The notes beneath the pieces were generated by a model. It searched no databases. It saw only the letters and a program-made list of their open reading frames with translations, and was not told the origin of the DNA. This document shows, one piece after another, positions 21,470-33,700 of a DNA stretch of 64,000 bases. Origin of the DNA: Smittia aterrima (taxonomy: Eukaryota; Arthropoda; Insecta; Diptera; Chironomidae); NCBI GenBank assembly GCA_033063855.1, contig CP093830.1:21142854-21206853 (forward strand), written 5' to 3'. Each line of letters begins with the position of its first letter. Within the stretch, counting starts at the first letter, position 1. The translations under genes and the position numbers were made by a program.

Positions 21470-24400
21470 TCAATGATATGTTGTGGTGTTTTGAGCTGGG
21501 TTGCGTGCGAAACGGGTGACGGGTCGATAAACTTCGCTTGCCATACCAAAATTTAAATTAACTAGTGTATTAGATTGCGGCAGAGTCTCGCCAGCGTTCA
21601 AACGCTGAAAGGGATAACCATGTCTATGATTTGTTTCCCCAAACTGCTCAAAAGCGTACGGCGTTGGTTCTTTCACAAATGATTTGAATTGGTTAGAAGA
21701 GAACCCGAAAGGACCCGCGGCGGAGTTGTAGGAAGGTGGTGAGGGGTAGGAAGATGATGAAACGTAGGGCGTTGATGATGGGAAGGGCTTCGCTGAGTAA
21801 TGGTGAGCTAAACTGTACAGTGAGTTGCTAGGTCTTTGCAGGGAAGGTGATGGATAGGTTGGAGAAGGATGATGATGGTACTGCGACGATGAGAAAGGGA
21901 AAGCTTGATACAACGAATATGGATTTAACGTGTTCTGTTGGAATTGCGGAATTTCTTGAACTCCATGACCGTAATTCGACGGAGACGTCTGCACAACGTT
22001 TCCAATTCTCATAATTCGGGTGTTAATGTCATAAGGATTAACGTTTTTCAAGAAGAATCGTTGGAAACGAGAAGAGACAAAGTACAAAGCGTTTGGATCC
22101 TTGCTGGTCTCTTTGAAATCGGCGATGAACTGAAGTGTCTCATAGTCAAACGCCAGCGTTCTAAAACGAAAGAAGTAAAATCCATTAAAAGATTTGAGCA
22201 TTCATGCGGATCGAGTTGGGGAAAACTTTCACGGTTTTCTGTCAAACTTACTTCTGCTCGTTCGTTTTCGGATTGAACTGCGCGATAGCTGTTTCAGTTA
22301 ATGGCGAGAAGAAAATATTTCCACCGTAAGGGCTGGCTCCAAGACCAATGCCCTGTGATGACTTCTTTCCAACTAACTTCACGGGCAGCTCTTTGCCAAC
22401 AGGTAACGGACCAGCACGTAAAGCAGCAGCTGAGACGGAAAAAAGCCTAAAAGAAATAATTCAATTTATTTTCAGTCCTTTCTTCTTTCGTCACGTTGGG
22501 TCTCGCACAACAATAAGTTAAATTCCTCTGAAAATTGGCAACATATTTACCTGTCGGTAGCCAAAGGCTGGAAGTAAACGATTCTTGATTCCACATCAAA
22601 GGCCAAGCCAACAATACCATCGGAGAGATTAAAACGATCGTTTCTGGTTTAGTGAAGTGAAAATGGAAGAAAATTGAATTAGACGCGTCGTGGCTTCTAT
22701 CGACTTTTATCAGTCGAACCCAATCAACCCTATTCATCTCAACTCACCCTATGGTTGACTGCGCAAATTTTGGGTCAGCGTACATTGATGGATGACTGTT
22801 AGAGGGTCGTCGTCGTTTGAGAAGAGGAGAAGGAGAAATAATATTTTGAGAAACATATGAAAATTGAAAATCATCCTTCAGCTTCTCTTCTATGATTAAA
22901 CAAGAAGCTGACAACCATTCGAAGTCAAAAACACTTGCCTTACTCTCCAAGTCAGATCACGTCCCGAGTCATACACCACAATAGCTGGAAATTGACAAGT
23001 AACCGATGGAAAATGTGGTTAGATAAGTGTGATAACAAAAACGTTATGATTCTAATCGAATTGAATGAAATTCAATGTTTCACTAAACAATATTCACGAA
23101 AATAAATTTCCGAGAAACTTATTCATAGTTTCAGTCACGAGGTTGTTCGCAAGTCCCCACACTCCAATCTTCATTCGAGCTGATCCAATTTTCTTTAAGT
23201 TCGAAGTTCTTCTTCTATTTACTCTGAACACGTAAAACTTCCGAAAATTTATTTCTTGAAAAACATCTTTGGAATGTGAAATTGATCGGAATAAATCCGA
23301 TTTACATAAAATTTCCATTCGAAAGCTCCTCTCGAATTCTTCGTGAGATTTCGCGAATAAATTGCGATTCTTGATGGTTTTAGTGGGAAAACTACTTTAG
23401 CGGAGATGAAAGTTGAAAATAATCCAAAATGTTTAACTGTCAACCCAAGAGCAATAAATTATTCTCGGAAACTAATGAATCCCAAGCGAGACATTACATT
23501 TCTGTCATTGTCGAACTTTCATGTTTGCACATTTTTACATTAAATTTATTTTCGTTGAAAGTTTTGTTATTTAAAAGTTTTCGCTCTCGATTAAAGTCCT
23601 TTTCCTATTTGCTAGAGAAAGTTTTTCAATAAAACATAATGGAAAGCGAAGTTTTGTGTTGCATAAGCTTTCAAAATAATTAATATTTATAATATAATAT
23701 ATGTAATATATTAAATTTATATAATATATTAAAATATACAATATAAATTGAATTAATCACTTAAAAGCTTTTAAAATTTGACATCAGCCGAAGGATAAAA
23801 TCAATTTTGTTTCGTATTATTGTTTGCTACACCATCGATTAAACTTTCTCGATTTAATTCGCTCTCGTTAATTTATTACCTGGTTCAACTGTATCGCTGA
23901 TGTAAATGACAGCATCATCGCAATGGTTCTCTGGCAACGACGTTGTTTCATCAACAATAATGTTCGTGAAAAGCGACTCGTTCCGGATAACTTCTTTAGG
24001 GAAATCTATTCTAGAGTTTGTAATTATTGAAAGGATTGAAAAGACAACACGATGATGAGATAGATAAATATTCGTTTGTACGCTCTTCTGCTTCGCAGAA
24101 ATCAATGAAATCAGAGCAAAGTGGGGAAAACAAACCTCCGAACAACAGAATCAGTATTCAAGTCATAGACGAGAATTTTCGGAGGGCACGTAATTTCGTA
24201 ATCTTCGAGCGATCTCGATACTCCCGCATCAAGTGCCCACAATCTATTGCACGAATCAATTTTAAGGCGATAGACAGATACCAGTCCAATATCACTACAA
24301 TTGTATTGCTTTAGACCGGCTGCGTGATGGGACCAGTTGGGGAATGCCTGAAAGCAATAGAAAAAGCTTCATTAAAGAAATTGATTGCGATTTTTATTTC

Positions 24401-24703
24401 TTTTACCTGAAGCACTGGAGAATCACCAACGGTATCTCTTGAAACAGTTGAAATTGTCGCGGGAACTCCAGAGAAGAGTCTTGGCGTTGCGAGGAAGATT
24501 CGATCGTCACCAATCTCGAGACCAGTGGTCACGACTTGTTCCGGATTGAAAAGAGTTTTGTCATCGACCGGCCAGTCGTAAGGGAAGTCATAGTTTACTA
24601 AACTCCATTGTTTGATAACTTCAGTTGGTGACTCGCCGACACAGTTTGCATTCAATATCAGCGATATCAGAACCGTCAATTTGAATAAACCCTTCGCTAG
24701 CAT
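21470..24703 (-). CDS. yellow-e: Yellow-e-like protein with Ser/Pro/Tyr-rich tail
   Basis: Eight exons: 24407..24703, 24136..24347, 23880..24010, 22939..22984, 22748..22795, 22551..22643, 22252..22446, 21470..22160; 1713 nt, 570 residues. A signal peptide (MLAKGLFKLTVLISLILNA) is followed by Yellow blocks: RIFLATPRLFSGVPAT, CNRLWALDAG, ITCPPKILVYDL, VVYDSGRD-TWRVSHPSMY, LSDGIVGLAFD, YFQPLATDRLFSV, FSPLTETAIAQF, LQFIADF and FVSSRF. Residues ~400-540 form a low-complexity Ser/Pro/Tyr/Phe-rich tail. The 46-nt fourth exon requires a GC donor (ag|gcaagt) to stay in frame. The length and the VSHPSMY and PLATDRLFSV blocks suggest yellow-e, but this rests on memory of the family. The start codon follows a possible 5' UTR acceptor (gatttcag|ctaacaATG). 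Confidence 0.82.
22985..23879 (-). other. Large intron of the yellow-e-like gene with AT repeat
   Basis: This 895-nt intron separates exons 3 and 4. At 23681-23755 it holds an almost pure A/T stretch of nested taatat/atatta units. No exon or other gene was recognised. Confidence 0.5.
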
Positions 24704-27700
24704 TGTTAGCTGAAATCAGAGTGAAGGAGCGTTGAGTGAAAGTTGATGAGGAAATTGAAAATTAGAAACACGAGATTCAATAATTAACTCATCCCGCGAA
24801 ATTACGTTCTGATAGAAATTTCCTGCTTTTCATCATCGTTACATGGCAAATCGTTTCAAGATTAAACTTTAATTACTCAGGAATTTCCGTAAATTGCAGT
24901 GCTCACATTGCTAGAGTTAGTTTTCACAGAGAAGCTTTTCGCTTGACTTTACTTTAGATAAAGTTCAACTTGAAGTCTAATTTTACATTTGGTTTGCTCT
25001 GAACACTTTCAGTTCCTTAATTTACAGTGATACTGTCGCACGCTTTCGTTTTAAACTTCGTCTACAAAGTTATGTTAATTTTAATTAGGAAAATCTTACG
25101 GTTTTCTCTTTTTTCTTGCTCTTAGCGATTGCAGAAAATTTATTTTTTAATTAAAAAGTTGAAAGTGTTTCAATGTTTTTTAATTCCAGAAAATGTTAAA
25201 CTTTAATTACAATTGTTGATCTGTAAAATAATTGTCATTGAATTAAATGTTCGAGGAGCTGCGTTAGTAATATAAATCACCTTTCAGCTTTTCCACTTTC
25301 GTTTACGTGTAAAGCGTTCTCTTCCGGACTTTTGCGTGTGAAAAAGAAGAATCGAGTGAGAAGAAAAACTTTAAGAAGTAGAAATGGAAAGCTCGACTAA
25401 AGCAATAAAATGAGGTCGTGCGCGAAATATTAAATTGAGCTTCCCACAAACATTCCAATCCAATATTATTCATCCATTTTTCTGAATGAACCTTTCTTCA
25501 TCTCCACTCAATATTTATTCTCATGATCGACGACTTATTATTCCATTAAGATTGTTATATAAGTGCTTGTGATAAAAAACATTTTCATGACAAATCTCTT
25601 CGAGCAGTTTTTCAAATTAATAGAGTGAAAGCTAAATAGGAAGCAAGAATTCAATTTTCTGAAAGACTTAAGTCTAAGCATTTCACTGCAGCAAGAAATC
25701 TTTGTTGATGCAGCGGAAAATAGAATTATTAAGAAAGAAAAGTTGCAGAGCAAGGAAAAATAAATTTTCCTGTTAACTCGAACGAGCTTTTGTTTCTTCG
25801 GAGAAATGTTTTGCTTCAGATTTGTTCGTATTCTCTTGAAGTTTAATCGTGTAGTTATAAATCGTTCTTCATGAGCAGAACAAATTGTTCTAAGTCATTT
25901 TTATCCATCAGCTTTAGCCTTATCCCTAATGATACATAAAAATATTTATCGAAATAACATTTCTCTTGATGAGACTTTTGTTATAAAATCTCAAGAGTGG
26001 CAAGAGTTGGAGAAGATATTGAAGGAGACTTCAACCGGAAGCTTTTGTTTTATAATTTTCTTAGAAAGCTCAGATCAGGAGAAAACAATTTAAAGAGCTT
26101 TAAAGCTTTGGTTGAACTGAACCGCCACTTAAATTCCTCTAATCTTTTATCGATCAACATATTTTTGTTTGGTGACATTTACAAATAGTGAAAAAGGCTT
26201 TCATTTCTATAATAATAACTTCATGGGCAACTAACCAACGCGCTAGCGTTTAATCATGAATCTAGATTTCGAGTTGAAGCCTTAATAACGTATACGCGAT
26301 GACAGGAAACTCATGAAATGACGAGTAAATAAACTATAATGACTTGCATGGCAGGCGGCGGTTGATAACCTTGATTTCCATTTGTTGCAGGAAGGTCAAA
26401 TCAAAGGCGACGACAAAATGTCGCTTGTTGAATAAAATTCATAAGAATATCAAAGTTCCGACAGCCTTTGCCTTGAGACGCGCGAAGTCAGAAGTGAAAC
26501 GTCCTTGATGTATAAGAAATGCGCATTTTTAATTAAATTAACAATGTTTCCTTTTATTTCATTTTCTCTGATAATGATGTTGAAATGTTCGCATGGAGAA
26601 ATTAATTTGCTGCTGATGGAAGAATACTTAAATAATAATAAATCCCCATGGAAACCCGACCGCTTTTGATGAGGAAACGAAGATTAAAATTTCATGATAT
26701 TCAAACAACTTCTCATGGAAAAATCCTCGTGTAGCAGAGAACAGCAAGCGAATTCTATTTTAAGCAACATGCTAAAGTTATGGTATAATCCTAAATATCA
26801 CAATGCCATGTAAGAGATCTCAAACACGACAGCAAAGCTCGAAATCCTTTGGAGATTAATTTATGTTCTCTGAGAAGAAACAAAACGAAAGGCAGATCTT
26901 TAATCAAGGAAAATTTTCTTTTCTCACCGATAAATAATGACAGAAGCTTGAATTTTTCAACAAAAACCATCCTTAAACTTATCCAAGCCATTTGTTGAAA
27001 GGAATTAAAGTTTTAAACAATGCAGCGGACGGATAAACGACGTCGTCTTAGCCCTTCCTCTCTTTTCTTCTTTCTTTCTTTTTTCTTCTCTTTGCTTTCC
27101 CTTCAATCAAACTTTTGGCAAGCTTATACAACAAGATTGCTGAGATCGGTTGGAATAGAATTACATGAGCTTTTACTTTCGGACGCTCGAAGCACTGAGG
27201 GTCTTTGAGGAGATTTAGAATAAAAATTATTAAATAATCTTGGGGATTATGTAAACGTTATACCAAAGCATCAGATTATTCCGTTTATATTTCACTCCGC
27301 TCACTCGTAAGGATGTAAGCAGTTCCTCGTTTTCAACGGTAACCTCTCATGTCCAAGTCTCGAGAGATTTTTTTGAGCGTAATTGAAGTGGAGAAACATT
27401 TTTATTCTCCTCTGTTTAGCACATTCGCTTTTTAAAGGGTTTTACTTTTCTTTTTTGTGAATAAAAGGAAATGAGATAAAGAAGATTTTTAAAGCATAAC
27501 CTGCGTGACCTAGGTAATATAATATATTAAATATAATATACATTTAATATGGTAAATATAATATATATTTAATATATTAAATATAATATATTTCAATTGA
27601 GTTAATAGAAATCTTTTGAAATAAGAAACCCGGGGCAACTGTGAGAATCTCTTGTGTGTGGGAAAATGTTCATATTCGCTGGATATTCAGATGGGGATTT

Positions 27701-30700
27701 TAAATTTCATGAATGCACAAGATTGAATCATAAACATCAGCAATTCAATTGTGATCCGAGCTCATAAAAGATGCGAAATATAAAACGTTGAGTTGACAAG
27801 ATGACAACATATCCAAACATTCACGAACTAAAAGATAAGATGCAAATGCTCTATTAAAGTTCACTTCATGTCTGTCTTGCAGCTTCACTTTGAATATATT
27901 TTCATTTCAAGCAAGTGACTCTTGTGTAACTCAATTTTCATCTCTCTCTCGAGTTTCATTATTTTGCGTCGCCAGTTTTAAGAATCGCAAGTCACAACAG
28001 ACAGGACTCAGACAGACTTTCATGACAAATATTCTCCTTCTCATTACTCTGCTAATATTTTAATAAAATCAATTTTGGCATCGGTTTACTGACATTTGTC
28101 TTCTTAGAAAATCTTCATCGCTCGTGTAAAAACCAAGACGAGCAGCTGAACGTAAAAACACAAAGCGGAGACTTTTAAGGTTTGCACAGACTGCTTGCCG
28201 CATTTGTGGACGGGAAAGTAAACTTCTTCTCAGAAGTGAAGAAAAGTAAACAGCACGTAGACGTTCTTATTGTGCTTTAAGTGCAGCAAACTTTTTGTCT
28301 CGTAGCATCGCTTGAAGCTGCTAAGCGACGAGTAATCACGCTGCATGCATATTAATGTCATTGTTGTTATGTGATGACTCTTTAAGTTTAATATTTCTCA
28401 CACGAGCGTGAAAGATCTATAAGGAAACAGAAAATCATCGAGCACCCAAGTTCACATCTCACTGTGACAGTTTGCGGAATTTTCTTTTGCGTTATGTAAT
28501 TTCCGAGCACAGCGGGACATCAGTCTTTATCTTTCCAACACTGTCAAGTATGTATATTCATCATAATTCAATTAAAAAGCTAAATAATCATTAAACGTTT
28601 ACTTTCCCACATTTCTCGCTCTAGAAAACTGGCTGCACTTCAAATCGTGTGCATAAGAGACTACAATTTACAGTTTCAAGTAAATGCAGTGCATTTAAGT
28701 CAACCATCGATGATGGTCGTGAATGTTTGCTGATGGTAATGAATAAATTACTGTGCGCAACGCGTGCATGTTGAAGTTGATGCATTGTCCATAATTAATG
28801 ACCAAATTCTTGTGTAAATTGTTGAGATTTTTTACCAAACGAGAGCGCAACCTTTTTTCGCTATTTTTGTTGAAGTGAATCTCACTTAAGATGCAAGTAC
28901 TAATATAAATTGTTTAATCAACAGTCCGTTCCCCTTCCACATCAATCATTCATCGGTTTTACCTTTTATGCGAGCGAATTCCATTATTGCGAACGAAGAG
29001 ATTCTCAATATTGACTAACGTTCTTCAGATCTCTTCTATTATTGAAGGGAGTGCCGAAAACGTGGACGGAGTTAATTCTTCTGGCAAACAACTCTGGCTT
29101 TGGCAATCTCATACAATTGATTTCGTTTTTGCTCTCGATGTGCCAAGTGCCTCGTGCGAAATCAATTCCACGTACGGCAGTAAACAGAAATCTTTATTAA
29201 ATATTTATTAGTTAGTGAGTTAATTTTAGTTTTATTACAGAAAACATCGTTTGACCCTTAACGGAACGGGCAACATTTCGATATCGTTTACTTTGTTATA
29301 TAAACATTTATGCCATCTCATTCGAGTGAAACCTTTTTTAAAAAAAAGTCGACGCTCCGTAGGCCTCCAATTAACGCTAAAAAATCAATGAATTCGTTTT
29401 TGTATTCAATCATTTCTCACGGAAGGGAAAACGAGTTTGCAATTCAAAGTGAGGCGAAGAATCGCTCGCTCACATTTTTGCTGTGTAAAGCAGAAACCGA
29501 ATCAATCAAAAACAGATCGCTTTTGCAAAGCGGGTGCGAATAATTAAATGATGAAGAACATGATACGCTTCATGTGGGCAGAGCAAGGGAAATTCATTTT
29601 TAATCGACTCAGCTAATTTTTACATCGATCTCCTTCTGGGGCGTTAAACGTTGTGAATGAGTTAAACGAGAGAACAAATATTTTGACGAGACCAACGACG
29701 AAAAAGGTTAAAATTTTCAAGTCTAAAAGTTGATGTCGAAACATTTTAATTCGAATCAACGAGCAGTCAGTGTTAAACTAGATATTTCCGTAAATGTTTC
29801 CAACCACACACTTCGACACCAAGAAAACTCCAAAATTTACTTTCCAAGGTCGTCGTTGGTGCAAAAACTCAAAAGTAAAATGTATCAACGAGAAATTTCT
29901 AAACCAACTCATTTTCACACAACAAAAGGCAATTAAAGCAAAAAAAAAGCGGCGCTCGCCTTGCAAATCGATCGGAATCGTGATTGCTTTGCAGATTTCA
30001 TCAAAACTGCTAAACTAGGGACAGAATTTTCGCTTTTTGGGATTATGAAAGAAGATGAATTGCAGTTCAAGCGTAAACAGCAATTTCCCAATTTGCGATG
30101 CATGAACGCTTCTCTATCGGAAGTGTTTGTAGAGAAAAGCAATGTTTAGACAACTAATCGAATACATTTATAAGCAATTGAACTCTAGTGAGTATGTAAA
30201 TATTTATCTTCGAACACTGAATAATTCAAAATGTTTGGTATTACATGAAGCGCTTGTGACGAGTCCATTGTTTAATATTGTTTGCCTGAAGGAATTACAA
30301 ATATGAATTCATTCTGGTTAGGCTATCGATAGCGTGAGATTAATTTTTGTTGTTGATAAGAAAACTCATTCAATGAAGTGCTTTTCATTCGGACACTTAG
30401 CTCAATTAAATTCATTTAATGATTATCAAACACGAAGTCAATTAGAAACTAATTTTATTTGCAATCTTGAAACAAAACCTTCGACTTCTTCCCTCGAATG
30501 AAAAACCCTAAAAAAAAGTGTTTTCAAGTATTGCAAAAATTTCTCCTCGCACACTAATGAGTTTGGTTTAGCGGTCTCTTTATTGAACTGCTTCTGTTTT
30601 CTTTTGTAAGTTGCGCAAGGTCAAGGCTTTGAGACAGAACAAAGTTGAGCTTCGAATAAAAAAAGAATCGAAGTGAACATTCCTCAAATGTTTGAGAAGA

Positions 30701-33700
30701 AGTCTCAGGAATTTCCTTTCATAGATGGAAGTCGTTCGAAGGAGAAATTCTTGAGGAAATCGATAACATTCTGTTCCATTAAAGAGCTTTACACACTTCA
30801 TTACGCTTCGCACTGTTGCGGTGAAAAATAGGAAGAGGATGAGAATGCTTTCAATTGAGTACGAACATAGCGAAATTCTTCATGATTAATAAAATTGGGC
30901 TTACATTAGTAACATCAAGATGTTCGAAGAAAAACTCCTACTAATGGATTCTCTGGTTTTGCGTTGAAAGATCTAAAACGTTTAATTACATTTGTTGGCT
31001 TTTTCTGCGTAATTTCGCTTTCTTTCTTTTTGTGTTCCACAGAAATCCATTAAACGTATTTTTTAATTAATTTTATGATCTCGTTAAAGTCGTCTCATTT
31101 GTAATTCATTCGGAAAAGTCTTCAGAGTTGAGAGAAACGACACGAAAGCTTCAGAAGATTTCAAAGAAAACAGTTTCGATCTTAAACTTTTAATTGCTCC
31201 ATAATTTATTGTTTTAAGCTCATCTCGTGTGTGTGTTTAATACTTTTCATTACCTTTTCTCACATGCTCTGCCTCTCGCTTTTGTTAACATTGTGTTGAA
31301 GATTGTTTTATTGCCAGAAGTTCAAATGATGAGAAAGGAATTAATTTTGAAATTTTGTTTTCGCTCGGTAAGCTTGAGTTAACCCGGTTTGGGGAATGTT
31401 ACATTTTTATTAAAAAATTACGTCGATGTAAAAGTCGTCACGGCCATAAAAGTGAAAGTTCAAGTGTGAGATAATTTTTGAAGTTCGTGGCAGACAGATC
31501 ACGACATTTCTTGTTTGCGTTGAGACCCAAAAGAGAATTCAGGTAAAGTAAAAACTCTTTGACAAAAAAATTATTTCATCAAAATTAAATTGAAACTTTA
31601 TCATCAGAAAACTTTCATGTTTTCGAATTAAATTATTTATTTTACTGGACCGACGAGAACTGAATTAAATTGTTTACTCGTCCGCTCAGAAGTATAAAGC
31701 AACCACAGGATGTTCTCTATTCGAAAAATCAATAACCTGACATCGTTTCTCCTTCCCACAGAAGCTTCCGAAGCTTTTGAAAATCGCTGATGGTTCAGTT
31801 ATCTTTTATTATTCTATTTCTCAATCTACATACCTCAAGACATTTTCACCCTTTCTCCGATTTAAGTCGCTAACATAGATTTCTTAGCATTTTAACAAGA
31901 TTTGCTTTCCGCCGCCAACCGAAAGTATGTTCAGTTTTATCATATCCGCGGATGGATTTTGAACGTTTTTATCTTTTTGTCGTTTGCGGTTTAGCGAAAG
32001 GTGAGCACTCATTTTTAGGTCACATGCAAAATTTTCCCCCTCGAAAATGTTTGAGTGAATATTTTCCTGATTTCGTCTCCCTTAACATATTTTCTGAAAG
32101 CTTTTTTCTTCCCTCCCTCAACATTGCAAGTGGTTTATCAAGATAGAGTTTTTGCCTTCGTTCAACAACCCAGCGAGGATTCTCATGCATACGTACAAGA
32201 AAAAGTTTCAGGTGAACAAAAGCGGAGGGAGCCTCGAGGATATGACGAAAAATCATTGAAATGTATTAAGACGAGCGAGAGAGTGAGAGGAGCTAAGCTA
32301 AAATATGAGCTACCTGTTATGGTTCCGATATGAAAGAAACATAAACGAAAAATTGCGCCATAAAACGAGCGATAAATTGAAAGAAGGAAAATTCATTGAG
32401 CTTGAGCTTTCTTTGCAGCTGAAGATTGACTGGTTCGTTGTCGACGGGAAAAGCAATGAATGGAAAAGGTTTTTAGTAAGTTTTGCTATAAAGTCCACAT
32501 AAAAAAGAAACAAATAAATTCAAATAAACACCGCATCACTTCGTCGGAGAGAGAAGTTTGAAAGCACTTAAGTGTCTGCTTTCGTTGGTTCCTTAATGCA
32601 CTCGCTTTTGGATTTTTATGTTTCGAAAAATTTTATGTTTAATTCTACTCTCATGAAATATTCTGCGAAACGCTCGAATATCAAATGAAGATATTTTATT
32701 TTCGCAACGTTTGTGAGTGAAATCCTTTCTCACGTCGATCGAATTTATTAATAAATTTTTCTATTCAATTATCACGTTTGAAAAAAAAATGTGTAACATT
32801 ACAAGCTTTTGTTCATTCAATGTGTCAAAGAGATTTTTAAATCCAAAAAGCTACTGACAACGGAATGGCACTGAAAGTGAGCAGGTCACGACAAACAGTT
32901 TTTTAGGGTTTTTTCGTGAGAAGAAAAAGCGATTTGAAGTTCAAAGTTTGAAGCTCCGTGCGAATAAAAATTGCGAAGTTTGATAGAAAATTGAATTTTC
33001 AATTCAAAAAATCCGACTCACGAAAAAACCCTTCGCCTAAATTCGCACAACCGGTATTCTAACAATTTTTTTTGTCTTATTTCGCAATCAAGTTGATGCT
33101 GTTGAAATTCAGGCTCTCGTTGTTATAAGTAGAAATGTCACTTTCGGATGTCGTTTTTTTTTTGTTGTCGCTATTTTATTCTTCAGTGAGAATCAACACA
33201 AAGCGAGAAATCCAATTTATATCACTTTGTCAGACGTTTTTATTTCCATAACAAATGCAGCATTTTCCCGCGACGCGAAGTCTCATTATTTGATTTCGTC
33301 TTGAAGTAGCTTGAATAAAAGAAGGCAAGACACAAACTTTCTCATGGGGAATTGAGTTATGTAATGATATAAAAACGTTGTTGAAATATTCCGCCATAAA
33401 TTCGAAAAGCGTGCGAGGAAACAAAAATCATTTCAAAATTAAAAGCAAACACTGCAAGCGGATGAAGAAGAAAAAAAGTTCTCGTTCTAATTCGAGGATA
33501 TTCTCGAAAGAGAAAAGCTTTGAAGCGACGTAACCGTTTCACTTTGAATCTCGTGTTTGTTTATCGTCCTTTCATATTCTTTTTTTTTTTTTTGGTTCAC
33601 TCACCGAAAAATGTTTATTCCACTGGATGAAAGGATGAAGAATTTAATTGCGACTTTGCTGTTACAAAATGGGAAATTTTTCACTAATTAATGGCTTCGC

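Noticed and set aside
23681..23755. A/T-only stretch as a possible replication origin or mobile hairpin
   Set aside because: It is simple-sequence DNA with no stable unique arms or flanking duplication. The similar stretch at 27513 shows it is a common composition feature.
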